DNA of 64,000 bases from Pseudomonas beijingensis (GCF_030687295.1 NZ_CP117425.1:2236001-2300000), one strand, 5' to 3'; shown: positions 10,301 to 20,225, numbered from the stretch's first letter. The notes: generated by a model from the sequence alone, not told the origin. Made by a program: numbers and translations.

Positions 10301-10389
10301 TGTGGGAGCAAAGCTTGCTCGCGACGAACGATGACGCGGTGTTCTGAGAGATCGCAGCGCCGCCATCGCGAGCAAGCTTTGCTCCCACA
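10301..10389. repeat. REPIN-like element, family A copy 1
   Basis: Arms TGTGGGAGCAAAGCTTGCTC... (24 bases, 10301-10324) and its reverse complement (10366-10389) flank a variable 41-base centre. It lies between the convergent rsmJ and tetR genes. Confidence 0.9.
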
Positions 10390-10422
10390 GGCCCACCTCA
10401 GTCAGAAAAAACTGTGGCTGGC

Positions 10423-11058
10423 CTAAGGCCGATAAGCCCGCATGAACAACCCCACCACTTCCTGCACATGAGCCTCGGCGGCTTCGGGTTCCGGGGCCGC
10501 GCCGCAGCCAGTCAACAACCGGAAATTCGCCGCGCCCTTGATCAGGCAGAAAAAGTGCTCGGCGGCATTGCGCGGTTTGTCGATGCTCAGGGCGCCGTTC
10601 TGGTTGACCTTGGTCAGCAGCCGCTCCATACCTGAGAGCATCCGCAGCGGACCAGCTTCGTAGAAAATCGTCGACAGCTTCGGGTCTTGGCTGCCCAAGG
10701 CCATGATCAGCCGATGCAGGTTCAACGATTCATCGCTGTTGATCAGTTGGTTGAACCCACGGGCAATGTTCAGCAGCACCTGCTCGATCGGAGCGCCGTC
10801 GGGCCATTCGTAAAATAGCGACGGTACCTGTTCTTCACATTTGGCCATCACGGCAGCGGAAAACAGCGTCTCCTTGTCGTTGAAATGGCTGTAGACCGTC
10901 AGCTTCGAAACCCCCGCCTCGGTGGCGACGGCGTCCATGCTGGTATTGGCATACCCCATGCTCAGGAACAGACGTTTCGCCGCGTCCAGAATGGCCTGGC
11001 GCTTGGCCAGGTCCTTAGGGCGACCAGGGCCGCTGGTGGATGAAGGATTGTTCGACAT
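10423..11058 (-). CDS. TetR/AcrR-family repressor, MexL-like
   Basis: 211 residues. The N-terminal HTH runs from about residue 16 (AKRQAILDAAKRLFLSMGYANTSMDAVATEAGVSKLTVYSHF, about 18-59), ending in the TetR recognition helix. A ligand-binding helical C-terminal domain follows (EQVLLNIARGFNQL...). It is divergent from the RND pump genes across 94 bases that contain a palindrome. By position and family it corresponds to MexL, the repressor of mexJK in P. aeruginosa. Ligand unknown. Confidence 0.85.
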   Translation of the reverse strand: MSNNPSSTSGPGRPKDLAKRQAILDAAKRLFLSMGYANTSMDAVATEAGVSKLTVYSHFNDKETLFSAAVMAKCEEQVPSLFYEWPDGAPIEQVLLNIARGFNQLINSDESLNLHRLIMALGSQDPKLSTIFYEAGPLRMLSGMERLLTKVNQNGALSIDKPRNAAEHFFCLIKGAANFRLLTGCGAAPEPEAAEAHVQEVVGLFMRAYRP

Positions 11059-11069
11059 TTCTTCGCTTT

Positions 11070-11118
11070 AATACTGGACTGGTGAGTTTGCTATTAATAA
11101 CATACTCGCCAGTATAAT
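11070..11118. promoter_or_regulatory. Divergent promoter with TetR operator between the repressor and pump genes
   Basis: An imperfect inverted repeat ACTGGTGAGTTTG (11078-11090) / CATACTCGCCAGT (11101-11113) matches at 11 of 13 positions with a 10-base AT-rich spacer. A -10-like TATAAT at 11113-11118 faces the pump. TATTAA on the other strand (about 11075-11070) faces the regulator. Binding of the dimeric repressor here would shut off both genes. Confidence 0.65.
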
Positions 11119-11152
11119 TATTCCAAGCACCATTAGCGAAAGGTCACTCGCC

Positions 11153-12253
11153 ATGTTCCGCTATGCCCTGCCCCTCGCCATGCCAGTCGCCCTGGCTTTT
11201 TTATTGTCTGCGTGCGGTCATGACGAGCCGGCGGCCGTCGCCGTGCGCCCCGCCATGGTGGTCAAGCCCGAGCCTTCGGCCCAGGCGATGGACAGTTATC
11301 CTGGCGAAGTGCGGGCCCGTTTCGAGCCCGACCTGGCCTTTCGCATTGGCGGCAAAGTGAGCCGACGGTTGGTGGAAGAGGGCCAGCGGGTCAAGGCCAA
11401 TCAGCCGCTGGCCGAGCTCGATCCCGAAGATGTGCGCCTGCAACTGGAAGCGACCCGTGCCCAGGTCGCCGCCGCCGAGGCCAACCTGAACCTGGTTCGT
11501 GCCGAACGTGACCGCTACAAAACCTTGATGGAGCGGCAGATGGTCAGCCGCTCCCAGTACGACAACGCCGAAAACCTTTATCGCTCCGGCACCGCACGGC
11601 TCAAGCAGATCAAGGCCGAGTTCGATGTCGCCAACAACCAGGCCAGCTATTCGGTGCTGCGTGCGCCCCAGGATGGCGTGGTGGCCCGGCGTTCGGTGGA
11701 AGTCGGGCAGGTAGTCTCGGCTGGGCAAACCGTCTTCACCCTGGCCACCGACGGCGAGCGTGAAGTACTGATCAGCCTGCCGGAGCAAGGTTTTGGCCGG
11801 TTCAAGATCGGCCAGCCGGTCTCGGTCGAACTGTGGAGCCAGCCCGACCAGCGTTTCAGCGGGCGTATCCGCGAACTGTCGCCCGCTGCCGACCCCAAGT
11901 CCCGTACCTTTGCTGCTCGCGTGGCCTTCACGGCCGGCAGCGTTCCGGCGGAGCTGGGCCAAAGCGCGCGGGTGTTTATCCAGACTGCCGACACGGTACC
12001 GCTGTCGGTGCCCTTGTCGGCCCTGACGGCTGAAAATGGCGCCACCTATGTCTGGGTGGTCAACGCCAACAACACCGTGAAAAAAGTCCCGGTGCGAGTC
12101 GGCGCCTTCGGCGAAAAAACCGTGCCGGTGCTCGAAGGCCTCAACCCCGATGACTGGGTGGTGGCGGCCGGCGTGCATGTCCTCCTCGACGGCCAGCAGG
12201 TACGGCCGGTGGATCGCTCCAACCGTGTGGTCAATCTGACGGCCAAGGAGTAA
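11153..12253 (+). CDS. mexJ: RND efflux periplasmic adaptor subunit, MexJ-like
   Basis: 366 residues. The lipobox LLSAC (Cys21) makes it a lipoprotein tethered to the inner membrane. A beta-barrel/lipoyl segment (FRIGGKVSRRLVEEGQRVKANQPLAELDP), a coiled-coil hairpin (about 100-165) and the second lipoyl half (SYSVLRAPQDGVVARRSVEVGQVV) are in the usual order. It bridges the RND pump to an outer-membrane channel. It is 6 bases upstream of the pump gene. The symbol rests on family resemblance and the tetR-adaptor-pump-DUF4197-plsB order, not on alignment. Confidence 0.85.
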   Translation: MFRYALPLAMPVALAFLLSACGHDEPAAVAVRPAMVVKPEPSAQAMDSYPGEVRARFEPDLAFRIGGKVSRRLVEEGQRVKANQPLAELDPEDVRLQLEATRAQVAAAEANLNLVRAERDRYKTLMERQMVSRSQYDNAENLYRSGTARLKQIKAEFDVANNQASYSVLRAPQDGVVARRSVEVGQVVSAGQTVFTLATDGEREVLISLPEQGFGRFKIGQPVSVELWSQPDQRFSGRIRELSPAADPKSRTFAARVAFTAGSVPAELGQSARVFIQTADTVPLSVPLSALTAENGATYVWVVNANNTVKKVPVRVGAFGEKTVPVLEGLNPDDWVVAAGVHVLLDGQQVRPVDRSNRVVNLTAKE

Positions 12254-12259
12254 TCCGCG

Positions 12260-15200
12260 ATGGGTTTCAATCTTTCCGAATGGGCGCTGCGTAACCGCCA
12301 GATCGTACTGTTCCTGATGCTATTGCTGGCCATCGTCGGTGCGCTTTCCTACACCAAGCTTGGCCAGAGCGAAGACCCGCCATTCACCTTCAAGGCCATG
12401 GTCATTCGAACAGTGTGGCCGGGGGCGACGGCCGAGGAAGTGTCGCGCCAAGTCACCGAGCGTATCGAAAAGAAGCTGATGGAAACCGGCGATTACGAAA
12501 AGATCGTTTCGTTCTCCCGCCCGGGGGAATCCCAAGTGACTTTCGCGGCGCGCGACTCCATGCATTCGGCACAGATTCCCGAGCTGTGGTACCAACTGCG
12601 CAAGAAGATCGGCGATATCCGCCACACCTTGCCGCCGGATGTACAGGGCCCGTTCTTCAACGATGAATTCGGGACCACCTTCGGCAATATCTACGCGCTG
12701 ACCGGCGAAGGGTTCGACTACGCCGTGCTCAAGGACTACGCCGATCGCATCCAGATCCAGCTGCAGCGGGTCAAGGACGTGGGCAAGGTCGAACTGATCG
12801 GTTTGCAGGACGAGAAAATCTGGATCGAACTGTCAAACGTGAAGCTGGCGACCCTTGGCCTGCCCTTGGCGGCTGTCCAGCAGGCCCTTGAAGAGCAAAA
12901 CACGGTCTCCACCGCAGGCTTCTTCGAAACCGGCAGCGAGCGATTGCAGCTACGGGTTTCGGGGAATTTCCAGACCGTGGAAGAGATCCGCAGTTTCCCG
13001 ATCCGGGTCGGTGATCGTACGTTCCGTATCAGCGACCTGGCGGACGTGCGCCGTGGTTTCAACGACCCGCCGGCGCCACGTATGCGCTTCATGGGCGAGG
13101 ATGCCATCGGTCTGGCCGTGGCGATGAAGCAAGGCGGGGATATCCTGGTTCTGGGCAAGGCCCTTGAGGTCGACTTTGCTCGTATCCAGAACACCCTGCC
13201 GGCCGGCATGCAATTGCACAAGGTGTCGGACCAGCCGGCGGCGGTGAAGACCGGGGTCGGTGAGTTTGTCCAGGTGCTGGTGGAAGCGCTGACGATCGTA
13301 TTGCTGGTGAGCTTCTTCTCCCTGGGGCTACGCACCGGGATGGTGGTGGCCCTGGCGATCCCGTTGGTGCTGGCGATGACGTTCGCCGCCATGTATTACC
13401 TGGGGATCGGCCTGCACAAGATTTCCCTCGGCGCGCTGGTATTGGCCCTGGGGCTGCTGGTGGACGACGCGATCATCGCGGTGGAGATGATGGCGATCAA
13501 GATGGAGCAGGGCTATGACCGGATCAAGGCCGCCAGTTTCGCCTGGACCAGCACCGCATTCCCGATGCTCACCGGTACGTTGATTACGGCGGCGGGCTTC
13601 CTGCCAATCGCCACCGCGCAATCGGGCACCGGCGAATACACCCGCTCGATTTTCCAGGTCGTGACCCTGGCGCTGGTCGCCTCCTGGGTGGCCGCCGTGG
13701 TGTTCGTGCCGTATCTGGGGGAAAAGCTCCTGCCGGACCTGGCGAAAATTCACGCGGCCAAACATGGCACGACTGACGGCCAGACCGACCCTTACGGCAC
13801 GCCGTTTTACCAGCGTGTCCGGCGGATGGTGGAGTGGTGCGTGCGTCGGCGCAAAACCGTCATCCTGCTGACCGTGCTGTTGTTCGTCGGCTCTGTGGTG
13901 TTGTTCCGGTTCGTGCCGCAGCAGTTCTTCCCGGCATCGGGGCGGCTGGAGCTGATGGTCGACCTGAAACTGCAGGAAGGCGCATCCCTGAGCAACACCG
14001 CCGAGCAGGTCAAGCGCCTGGAAGCGCTGCTCAAGGACCATGCCGGCATCGACAACTATGTGGCCTACGTCGGCACCGGTTCACCGCGCTTCTACCTGCC
14101 GCTGGACCAACAACTGCCGGCCTCCAGCTTCGCCCAGTTCGTGGTGCTGGCCAAGACCATCGAAGACCGTGAGCCTTTGCGCAGTTGGTTGATCGCGACC
14201 CTGAACGAACAATTCCCGACCTTGCGCTCGAGGGTCACTCGCCTGGAAAACGGCCCGCCGGTCGGCTACCCGGTGCAGTTCCGCGTCACGGGTGAGCACA
14301 TCGAAGAAGTCCGGGCCCTGGCGCGGAAAGTGGCGACGAAAGTTCGCGAAAACCCCTACGTGGTCAATGTTCACCTGGACTGGGAAGAGCCGAGCAAGGT
14401 GGTGTACCTGAACGTCGACCAGGACCGCGCCCGGGCCCTGGGCGTCAGCACCACCCACCTGGCGAGTTTCCTGCGCAGCTCTCTCACCGGCTCCAGCGTC
14501 AGCCAGTACCGGGAGGACAACGAACTGATCGAAATCCTGCTGCGCGGTACGGTGCATGAGCGCACCGAGCTGTCGTTGCTGCCGAGCCTGGCGGTGCCGA
14601 CCGACAACGGCAAGAGCGTGGCCCTGTCGCAGATCGCGACCTTGGAGTACGGCTTCGAAGAGGGCGTGATCTGGCACCGCAACCGTCTGCCGAGCGTGAC
14701 CGTACGGGCCGATATCTACGGCAAGGAACAGCCGGCGACCCTGGTGCAGCAGATTTTCCCGACCCTGGAGCCGATTCGTGCCGAACTGCCGGACGGTTAC
14801 CTGCTGGAAGTGGGCGGTACGGTGGAGGATTCGGCCCGCGGCCAGAAATCGGTGAATGCCGGCGTGCCGTTGTTCATCGTGGTGGTGCTGACGTTGCTGA
14901 TGCTGCAACTGCGCAGTTTCTCCCGCACGGCCATGGTGTTCCTCACCGCGCCCCTGGGGTTGATCGGCGTCACGCTGTTCCTGCTCGTGTTCCGTCAGCC
15001 GTTCGGTTTTGTCGCCATGCTCGGTACCATCGCGCTGTCGGGGATGATCATGCGCAACTCGGTGATCCTGGTGGACCAGATCGAACAGGACATCAAGGCC
15101 GGGCTGGCGCCTTGGCAGGCGATCATCGAAGCCACGGTTCGGCGCTTCCGCCCGATTGTGCTCACCGCATTGGCCGCGGTGCTGGCGATGATCCCGCTGT

Positions 15201-15325
15201 CGCGCAGCTTGTTCTTTGGCCCTATGGCTGTGGCGATCATGGGCGGCTTGATCGTGGCCACGGCGTTGACGCTGTTGTTCCTGCCGGCGTTGTATGCGGC
15301 GTGGTTCAGGGTCAAGAAAACCTGA
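12260..15325 (+). CDS. mexK: RND efflux transporter, MexK-like
   Basis: 1021 residues, typical of proton-driven RND pumps (12 TM helices, two large periplasmic loops). TM1 (IVLFLMLLLAIVGAL) follows the short N-terminus NLSEWALRNRQ. TM4 carries LGALVLALGLLVDDAIIAVEMM (about 390-411) with the paired aspartates of the proton relay, and TM10 region GTIALSGMIMRNSVILVDQ mirrors it. No outer-membrane factor gene follows, as for mexJK of P. aeruginosa, which borrows OprM. Substrates (triclosan, macrolides in MexJK) cannot be read from sequence. Confidence 0.9.
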   Translation: MGFNLSEWALRNRQIVLFLMLLLAIVGALSYTKLGQSEDPPFTFKAMVIRTVWPGATAEEVSRQVTERIEKKLMETGDYEKIVSFSRPGESQVTFAARDSMHSAQIPELWYQLRKKIGDIRHTLPPDVQGPFFNDEFGTTFGNIYALTGEGFDYAVLKDYADRIQIQLQRVKDVGKVELIGLQDEKIWIELSNVKLATLGLPLAAVQQALEEQNTVSTAGFFETGSERLQLRVSGNFQTVEEIRSFPIRVGDRTFRISDLADVRRGFNDPPAPRMRFMGEDAIGLAVAMKQGGDILVLGKALEVDFARIQNTLPAGMQLHKVSDQPAAVKTGVGEFVQVLVEALTIVLLVSFFSLGLRTGMVVALAIPLVLAMTFAAMYYLGIGLHKISLGALVLALGLLVDDAIIAVEMMAIKMEQGYDRIKAASFAWTSTAFPMLTGTLITAAGFLPIATAQSGTGEYTRSIFQVVTLALVASWVAAVVFVPYLGEKLLPDLAKIHAAKHGTTDGQTDPYGTPFYQRVRRMVEWCVRRRKTVILLTVLLFVGSVVLFRFVPQQFFPASGRLELMVDLKLQEGASLSNTAEQVKRLEALLKDHAGIDNYVAYVGTGSPRFYLPLDQQLPASSFAQFVVLAKTIEDREPLRSWLIATLNEQFPTLRSRVTRLENGPPVGYPVQFRVTGEHIEEVRALARKVATKVRENPYVVNVHLDWEEPSKVVYLNVDQDRARALGVSTTHLASFLRSSLTGSSVSQYREDNELIEILLRGTVHERTELSLLPSLAVPTDNGKSVALSQIATLEYGFEEGVIWHRNRLPSVTVRADIYGKEQPATLVQQIFPTLEPIRAELPDGYLLEVGGTVEDSARGQKSVNAGVPLFIVVVLTLLMLQLRSFSRTAMVFLTAPLGLIGVTLFLLVFRQPFGFVAMLGTIALSGMIMRNSVILVDQIEQDIKAGLAPWQAIIEATVRRFRPIVLTALAAVLAMIPLSRSLFFGPMAVAIMGGLIVATALTLLFLPALYAAWFRVKKT

Positions 15326-15353
15326 GTCGATCCAGCGACCATCACCGATCCAA

Positions 15354-15443
15354 TGTGGGAGCGAGCTTGCTCGCGATAGCGGTGTAACAGTCAACAAAGA
15401 TGTTGAAGCTGATACAGCCATCGCGAGCAAGCTCGCTCCCACA
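15354..15443. repeat. REPIN-like element, family A copy 2
   Basis: Arms TGTGGGAGCGAGCTTGCTCG... (15354-15377) and its reverse complement (15420-15443) around a 42-base centre. It lies between the convergent mexK and DUF4197 genes. Confidence 0.9.
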
Positions 15444-15453
15444 GTTTTTATGA

Positions 15454-15486
15454 GGATCGTTCCCACGCGGAGCGTGGGAACGATCC
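15454..15486. terminator. Perfect 15-bp hairpin, bidirectional terminator or REP
   Basis: GGATCGTTCCCACGC / GCGTGGGAACGATCC with a 3-base loop, directly between two convergent genes. The same GATCGTTCCCACGC stem recurs at 31938-31972, so it is also a dispersed repeat. There is no long U-tract. Confidence 0.7.
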
Positions 15487-15491
15487 TTAAC

Positions 15492-16181
15492 TCAGAGGGT
15501 GCCGAAAACCTTCTTCGCCAAACTGGTCGCCGCAGCCGCCGGGTTCTGGCGAATGGTGGCTTCCTGCTTGCCGATCATCTCGAACAACCCGTCCAGCGCC
15601 TGCTCGGTCACGTAGTTTTCGATGTTGGCGCTCTTGGCGTCCAGCACGCCGAACGTCGCGGCCTGGCCGGCGAAGGCATTGTATTTCTGGGCCAGGCCGA
15701 CCTTGTCGGTGGCTTGCTTGACGATGGGCAGAAACTTGGCGCGGATCTGCTCGCGGCTGCTCTTGTTCAGGTATTGAGTGGCCGAGTCGTTGCCGCCGCT
15801 GAGGATGCCCTTGGCATCGCTCACGCTCATGTTCTTCACGGCATTGACCAGAATCGGCTGGGCCTGGACCACGGCGGCTTCAGCAGCCTGGTTCATGCTG
15901 GTTTCCAGCTGATCGACCTGCTCACCCATGCCGAAGGCCTTCATCTTGCTGGCGACTTTGCCCAGCTTGCCTGGCAGCTCGATCTTCACCTCCGGGTTGT
16001 TGCTGAAGCCGCCGGGTGTACCCAGTTGCTTGACCGCCACCTGCGCACCTTGGGTCAAGGCGTCCTTGAGGCCACCGGTGGCATCTTGTTGCGACAGGTC
16101 GCCCAGGGACAGGGCCATGGCATTGGCGCAGATCAACAGGCCCGCGCACAGGCCGGTGAAACGGAGGGTAGAGCGGAGCAT
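15492..16181 (-). CDS. DUF4197 domain-containing exported protein
   Basis: 229 residues. A signal peptide (RFTGLCAGLLICANAMA, about 7-23) precedes a helical DUF4197 domain: LSLGDLSQQDATGGLKDALTQGAQVAVKQLG, then MNQAAEAAVVQAQPILVNAVKNMSVSDAKGIL, and the C-terminal LDGLFEMIGKQEATIRQNPAAAATSLAKKVFG. The family is periplasmic with unknown function. It is preceded by AAGGACG. It lies 32 bases downstream of the YbaY-like lipoprotein gene on the same strand, likely one transcript. Confidence 0.88.
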   Translation of the reverse strand: MLRSTLRFTGLCAGLLICANAMALSLGDLSQQDATGGLKDALTQGAQVAVKQLGTPGGFSNNPEVKIELPGKLGKVASKMKAFGMGEQVDQLETSMNQAAEAAVVQAQPILVNAVKNMSVSDAKGILSGGNDSATQYLNKSSREQIRAKFLPIVKQATDKVGLAQKYNAFAGQAATFGVLDAKSANIENYVTEQALDGLFEMIGKQEATIRQNPAAAATSLAKKVFGTL

Positions 16182-16213
16182 GATGGCGTCCTTGAAAAAA
16201 GTGGAAAACAGAA

Positions 16214-16609
16214 TCAGCGTGCGGCGTTGACGCGGATCTTCAACGGCTGCGGATCCTTGCCATCGAGTTGCACGGCGTGCTGTTCAGTGGTGATGAACAT
16301 CAACTGGCCGTCCACTTCGATGCGGGCGCTCACGGCATAACGATGGCCGGGCTTGACCTGGGCGGGATCATAACTGAGGTGGAACGGCAGCGGGACCTGG
16401 CCTTTGACCGGGCCGCTCTGCTCATCGAGCACTACCGCAGGGGCGTCGGCCATGGAAACGTCCTGCAGGCTCACGCTCAAGGTGGCGTTGGGCGGCAGGG
16501 CGATGCGTTGCAGGTAGAAGACTTCGCCGTCGAGGGACGCGGAGGGTGGGGTTGCCGATTGGCAAGCGGCCAGTAAGGCCATGGATGCAAGCAGAGCGAG
16601 TTTTTTCAT
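16214..16609 (-). CDS. YbaY-family lipoprotein
   Basis: 131 residues with a lipobox LLAAC (Cys16). The mature part is a beta-rich domain (GEVFYLQRIALPPNATLSVSLQDVS, then PFHLSYDPAQVKPGHRYAVSARIEVDGQLMFI) typical of YbaY (type III secretion chaperone-like/META-related lipoproteins of unknown function). It is first in the pair with DUF4197. Confidence 0.88.
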   Translation of the reverse strand: MKKLALLASMALLAACQSATPPSASLDGEVFYLQRIALPPNATLSVSLQDVSMADAPAVVLDEQSGPVKGQVPLPFHLSYDPAQVKPGHRYAVSARIEVDGQLMFITTEQHAVQLDGKDPQPLKIRVNAAR

Positions 16610-16703
16610 GGGAAAGTACCTGGCTCATTGACGCCAGCCACACGCGGGCGTCAATGAGCATTTAGCGGGTTTGTGTTCAAGCATCGCGGCGTAACGTCGC
16701 GGC

Positions 16704-17076
16704 TCAGGAATCGAACGCGGGGGCTTGAACAGTTTCAGCCAGCGATGCTGGCGCCAGGCTCAGGGGGATGTCAACGTGTTGATCGCCGCCATCCCAGGTG
16801 AAAGTCTGTTTCGGTATCAAGGAAAAGAGCGGTATCGCCTCGGTACATTTGCGCCTTTACCGAGAGTTTCTCGCCTACGGACGCCGTCTCGGCACTGATC
16901 TGGAAGCGATACTGCCAAGGCTGCTGGAGTGGCCCCCTTGGCGCCATGTTGGAGCCCTGGCCGCCGCTGCTGCTGATCTGCATACCGTCGGCATTTCGAA
17001 CACTGATTTCGGCACGGCCGGCTTCCGGAAGTTCATAGCCTTCGGGCAGTTGCAGGGTGAGGGTGATGATGTTCAT
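16704..17076 (-). CDS. YbaY-neighbour small protein, interrupted by a 1-base frameshift
   Basis: ATG at 17076 (AAAGGA upstream) gives MNIITLTLQLPEGYELPEAG and reads cleanly to DTETDF at about 16801. There the open frame diverts to HLGWRRSTR and stops at 16771. Removing one base of the AAA at 16801-16803 restores TWDGGDQHVDIPLSLAPA, ending at a stop at 16704. The restored protein is 123 residues, beta-rich, without a signal peptide, and resembles the beta domain of the neighbouring YbaY-type lipoprotein. Either an assembly error or a real late truncation. Function unknown. Confidence 0.65.
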
Positions 17077-17263
17077 GTTGAATTCCTTTTCAATACGTCG
17101 ACATTGACGTGGGCCCATCCTAGAGGCCTGCTCCAAAGTTCTCTGTAGGTCTTTTCTTCGTTTGACGTCGCCTTAGCCTCTGCGCAGCGTCGGAGTACGC
17201 CTGGCGATTCACCCATCCACCCACCGGAACCGTTCCCTGTTCACGGTGAGTGATCGGCCAAGG

Positions 17264-19762
17264 TCAAATGTCCGGGCTGACGGCGACCTCCGCCGCATCT
17301 TCACTGCGATGCAACGCCACCTGGCGAATCGACAGGCGAATTTCCGCCGGCAGCACCCGCTTGGCCGCGCCTTCGGCCAGTTCGCCCAGGAGCTCGTGGT
17401 AGCTGAGTTTTCCGGCCTCGTCGCGGCGCAGCACATCCAGGTCCAGCATCGTCTGGATGAAGTGGCGGAACAGGCTCTTATCGAAGAATTCCGGCGCATT
17501 CAGGCCATGCAGGATCGACAGGCGCTGGGCCATGACGGTGCAGAGGTCTTCCAGTTCTTCGGCGCTGATGGTGTTCTGACCGCTGTTGAGCAGCAGCGAG
17601 ACGGTCATGTAGAAGCGCTGCAAGGTCTGGGCAATGCTCTTCGACAGCAGGGTCAGCAGCACGAAGTGCCGCGAACTCGGCGCCGGCCGCAGGTACAGGT
17701 CGTTTTCGAAACGCAGCAGGCCTTGTTCGACGAATGCTTCGAGCCACTGGTCGACCACGCCGTCCAGTTCTTCCAGCGACCAGCGAATGAACAACTCCGA
17801 TTGCAGGTACGGGTACAACGCGTGGGTGTAGCGCAGGATCTGTTCGCGGCTCATGCGCGAGCTGCTCTGGAAGAAGCTCGCCAGCAACGCCGGCAGGGCG
17901 AAGATGTGCAGTACGTTGTTGCGGTAGTAGGTCATCAGCACCGCGTTCTGCTCGTCCAGGTACAGAATCTTGCCCAAGGCATCGCTCTGTTCCGACAGCA
18001 GGTCCATGCCCTTCACGTGTTCGATCAGCGCTTGGCCATCGCCTTCGGGCAGGGTGGTGTGGGGCGAGTACGGGACTTTGCGCAGCAACGCCAGGTACAG
18101 GTCCAGCACCCGCGCCATGGCGCGGTCGTCCAGGGCCAGGCGGCTGGTGGACAGCAGCGCCAGGGCGACGAGGTTGACCGGGTTGATGGCCGCGGCTTCG
18201 TTCAGGTGCCGGGCCACGCGCTCGCCGAGGCGATGGGTGGTCGCGTTGAGCCAGGCCGGTTTGAATTGCGGGCCCAATTCCTGTTGGCGCCAACCGGGCT
18301 GTTCGCTGTCGAGGAATTCCGCCAGTTTGATCGGCTCGCCGAAGTTCACCGCCACCTGGCCGAAGCGCTGCTTGAGGGCGCCGATGACCTTGAAAATGTC
18401 GAAGATCGATTCTTTCTTCTTGCTGGCCCCGCGCAGCTCGCCCAGGTAGGTGCGGCCTTCCAGCACCCGCTCATAACCGATGTACACCGGCACGAAGACG
18501 ATGGGCATGCGCGAGGAACGCAGGAAACTGCGCAAGGTGATGGCGAGCATGCCGGTCTTGGGTTGCAGCATGCGTCCGGTGCGCGAGCGACCGCCCTCGA
18601 CGAAGTACTCCACCGGAAAGCCTTTGGTGAACAGTGTGTGCAGGTATTCATTGAACACGGCGGTGTAGAGCGGGTTGCCCTTGAAGGTGCGGCGCATGAA
18701 AAACGCCCCACCGCGGCGCAACAGGCCGCCAATCACCGGCATGTTGAGGTTGATGCCGGCGGCGATGTGCGGTGGCGTCAGGCCGTTGCGAAACAGCAGG
18801 TACGACAGCAGCAGGTAGTCGATGTGGCTGCGGTGGCACGGCACGTAGATGACTTCGTGGCCCTGGGCGACGTTCTGCACGCCTTCGATGTGGTTGACCT
18901 TGATGCCGTCGTAGATTTTGTTCCAGAACCAGCTCAGCACCACTTCCAGGAAACGGATCGCGGTGTAGGTGTAGTCCGAGGCGATCTCGTTGCCGTAGCG
19001 CAGGGCCTGGGCCTTGGCTTTTTCCGGGGAGATCTTTTCCCGCTCGGCTTCCTCGGCAATCGCTTGCTTGACCAGCGGCTGGTTCAACAAGCCCTTGACC
19101 AGGTTGCGTCGGTGGGAAATGTCCGGGCCGATGACCGCCGCTTTCAGATTGCGGAAGTGCACCCGCAGGATTCGCTGGGCCATGCGCACGGTGCGTTCGT
19201 GGCCCTTGTCGTGTTCGATCAGTTCGCGCAGGTGGATTGGTGCGGAGAATTGCACGCGAGTCTTGCGCCCCAGAATCATGATGCTCAACAGGCGACGCAA
19301 GCGCCCGGTGACGGCCCAGCTGTCGGCGAACAACAGCTTCCAGGGGCTGGATTCGCTGTCGGGCGACTGCCCCCAGAACACGCTGACCGGGATGATCTGG
19401 GCGTCTTCGGCGGCATTGTGGGTCAGGGCGTCGACCAGTCGCGTCAGGGTGGGCGGCGCGCCGCGCTTGTCCTGTCGCCCGATCCAGTCCGGCGCCGGCG
19501 TCAGGTAGAAAAACGCCGCCGGCTCCAGCAGGTTGCCCACGGACACCGGCAATACCGGACGGGGCAGGCCGGCCTTGGTGCATTCGGTATCGAGCACCGC
19601 CAGGTCGGTGAGCGAAGGATCTTGCAGGACGTAGAACACCGGACGACTGCGGTCGAGGTTGAGGGTAAAGGACGACTGGTTGATGGTCTCGGAGCGAACC
19701 CAGAGGTACAACAGTCGGCGCAGGGTGCCAAACACAAGACGGCGGAACGGGGAGCGGGTCAT
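17264..19762 (-). CDS. plsB: Glycerol-3-phosphate 1-O-acyltransferase PlsB
   Basis: 832 residues, the usual PlsB size. It acylates sn-glycerol-3-phosphate from acyl-CoA/ACP at the inner membrane, the first step of phospholipid synthesis. The acyltransferase HX4D motif is CHRSHID (His310, Asp315). The glycerol-phosphate site [12 protein letters not shown] (about 386-397) and the [12 protein letters not shown] block follow in the canonical order. Start ATG 19762 gives [23 protein letters not shown]. The Shine-Dalgarno is weak (AGAAG). Confidence 0.97.
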   Translation of the reverse strand: MTRSPFRRLVFGTLRRLLYLWVRSETINQSSFTLNLDRSRPVFYVLQDPSLTDLAVLDTECTKAGLPRPVLPVSVGNLLEPAAFFYLTPAPDWIGRQDKRGAPPTLTRLVDALTHNAAEDAQIIPVSVFWGQSPDSESSPWKLLFADSWAVTGRLRRLLSIMILGRKTRVQFSAPIHLRELIEHDKGHERTVRMAQRILRVHFRNLKAAVIGPDISHRRNLVKGLLNQPLVKQAIAEEAEREKISPEKAKAQALRYGNEIASDYTYTAIRFLEVVLSWFWNKIYDGIKVNHIEGVQNVAQGHEVIYVPCHRSHIDYLLLSYLLFRNGLTPPHIAAGINLNMPVIGGLLRRGGAFFMRRTFKGNPLYTAVFNEYLHTLFTKGFPVEYFVEGGRSRTGRMLQPKTGMLAITLRSFLRSSRMPIVFVPVYIGYERVLEGRTYLGELRGASKKKESIFDIFKVIGALKQRFGQVAVNFGEPIKLAEFLDSEQPGWRQQELGPQFKPAWLNATTHRLGERVARHLNEAAAINPVNLVALALLSTSRLALDDRAMARVLDLYLALLRKVPYSPHTTLPEGDGQALIEHVKGMDLLSEQSDALGKILYLDEQNAVLMTYYRNNVLHIFALPALLASFFQSSSRMSREQILRYTHALYPYLQSELFIRWSLEELDGVVDQWLEAFVEQGLLRFENDLYLRPAPSSRHFVLLTLLSKSIAQTLQRFYMTVSLLLNSGQNTISAEELEDLCTVMAQRLSILHGLNAPEFFDKSLFRHFIQTMLDLDVLRRDEAGKLSYHELLGELAEGAAKRVLPAEIRLSIRQVALHRSEDAAEVAVSPDI

Positions 19763-19851
19763 ACGGCTTCTGCATGAGTGGATAAGATCAAGCGGCCGCT
19801 AGTGTGCCGGATTCGTCGAAAATCGGCAAAAAAGCGGCGAAGTAAAGTCAG

Positions 19852-19987
19852 TTGAGAGTTTTTGTGTCTGTCATATACTCGGCCAGTGACTGCCACGGCC
19901 TCCCTTATGGACGGCTGGACGGCAGCTAACGTTCGTACGGCTTTCCCTCGAAAAGCCGACTTAAAAATAAAAATGGGAGTGAGCATC
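19852..19987 (+). promoter_or_regulatory. Cold-shock gene promoter and long 5' leader
   Basis: TTGAGA (19852-19857) and TATACT (19874-19879), 16 bases apart, form a good sigma70 promoter. About 105 bases of leader follow before ATG 19988. It contains GGACGGCTGGACGGC direct repeats and an AT-rich segment just before the GGGAGTGAGC ribosome-binding region. Long structured leaders are typical of csp genes, where they control translation in the cold. Confidence 0.65.
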
Positions 19988-20197
19988 ATGGCAGCACGGG
20001 AAACCGGCAGTGTGAAGTGGTTCAACGACGCCAAAGGCTACGGCTTCATCCAGCGTGAAGGTGGGGCGGATGTGTTCGTGCATTACCGCGCCATCCGTGG
20101 CGAAGGCCACCGTTCACTGACCGAAGGCCAGCAGGTCGAGTACGCGGTGGTGGAAGGGCAGAAGGGCTTGCAGGCTGAGGATGTGGTGGGGTTGTAA
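19988..20197 (+). CDS. Cold-shock domain protein
   Basis: 69 residues. It is a single OB-fold cold-shock domain with RNP1 KGYGFI (residues 16-21) and RNP2 VFVHY (29-33), preceded by GSVKWFN. It binds single-stranded RNA/DNA and prevents secondary structure. The frame extends upstream to 19862, but [12 protein letters not shown] is the family start. The tail ([10 protein letters not shown]) is family-typical. The paralogue within the CspA/CapB set cannot be decided. Confidence 0.95.
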   Translation: MAARETGSVKWFNDAKGYGFIQREGGADVFVHYRAIRGEGHRSLTEGQQVEYAVVEGQKGLQAEDVVGL

Positions 20198-20225
20198 CCC
20201 CACGCCTGAAGCCCAGATAGATCCC

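Noticed and set aside
17246..19777. 843-residue plus-strand frame opposite plsB
   Set aside because: Antisense shadow of plsB; the plsB frame has catalytic motifs, while this one is Gln/Val/Arg-rich with no domain.
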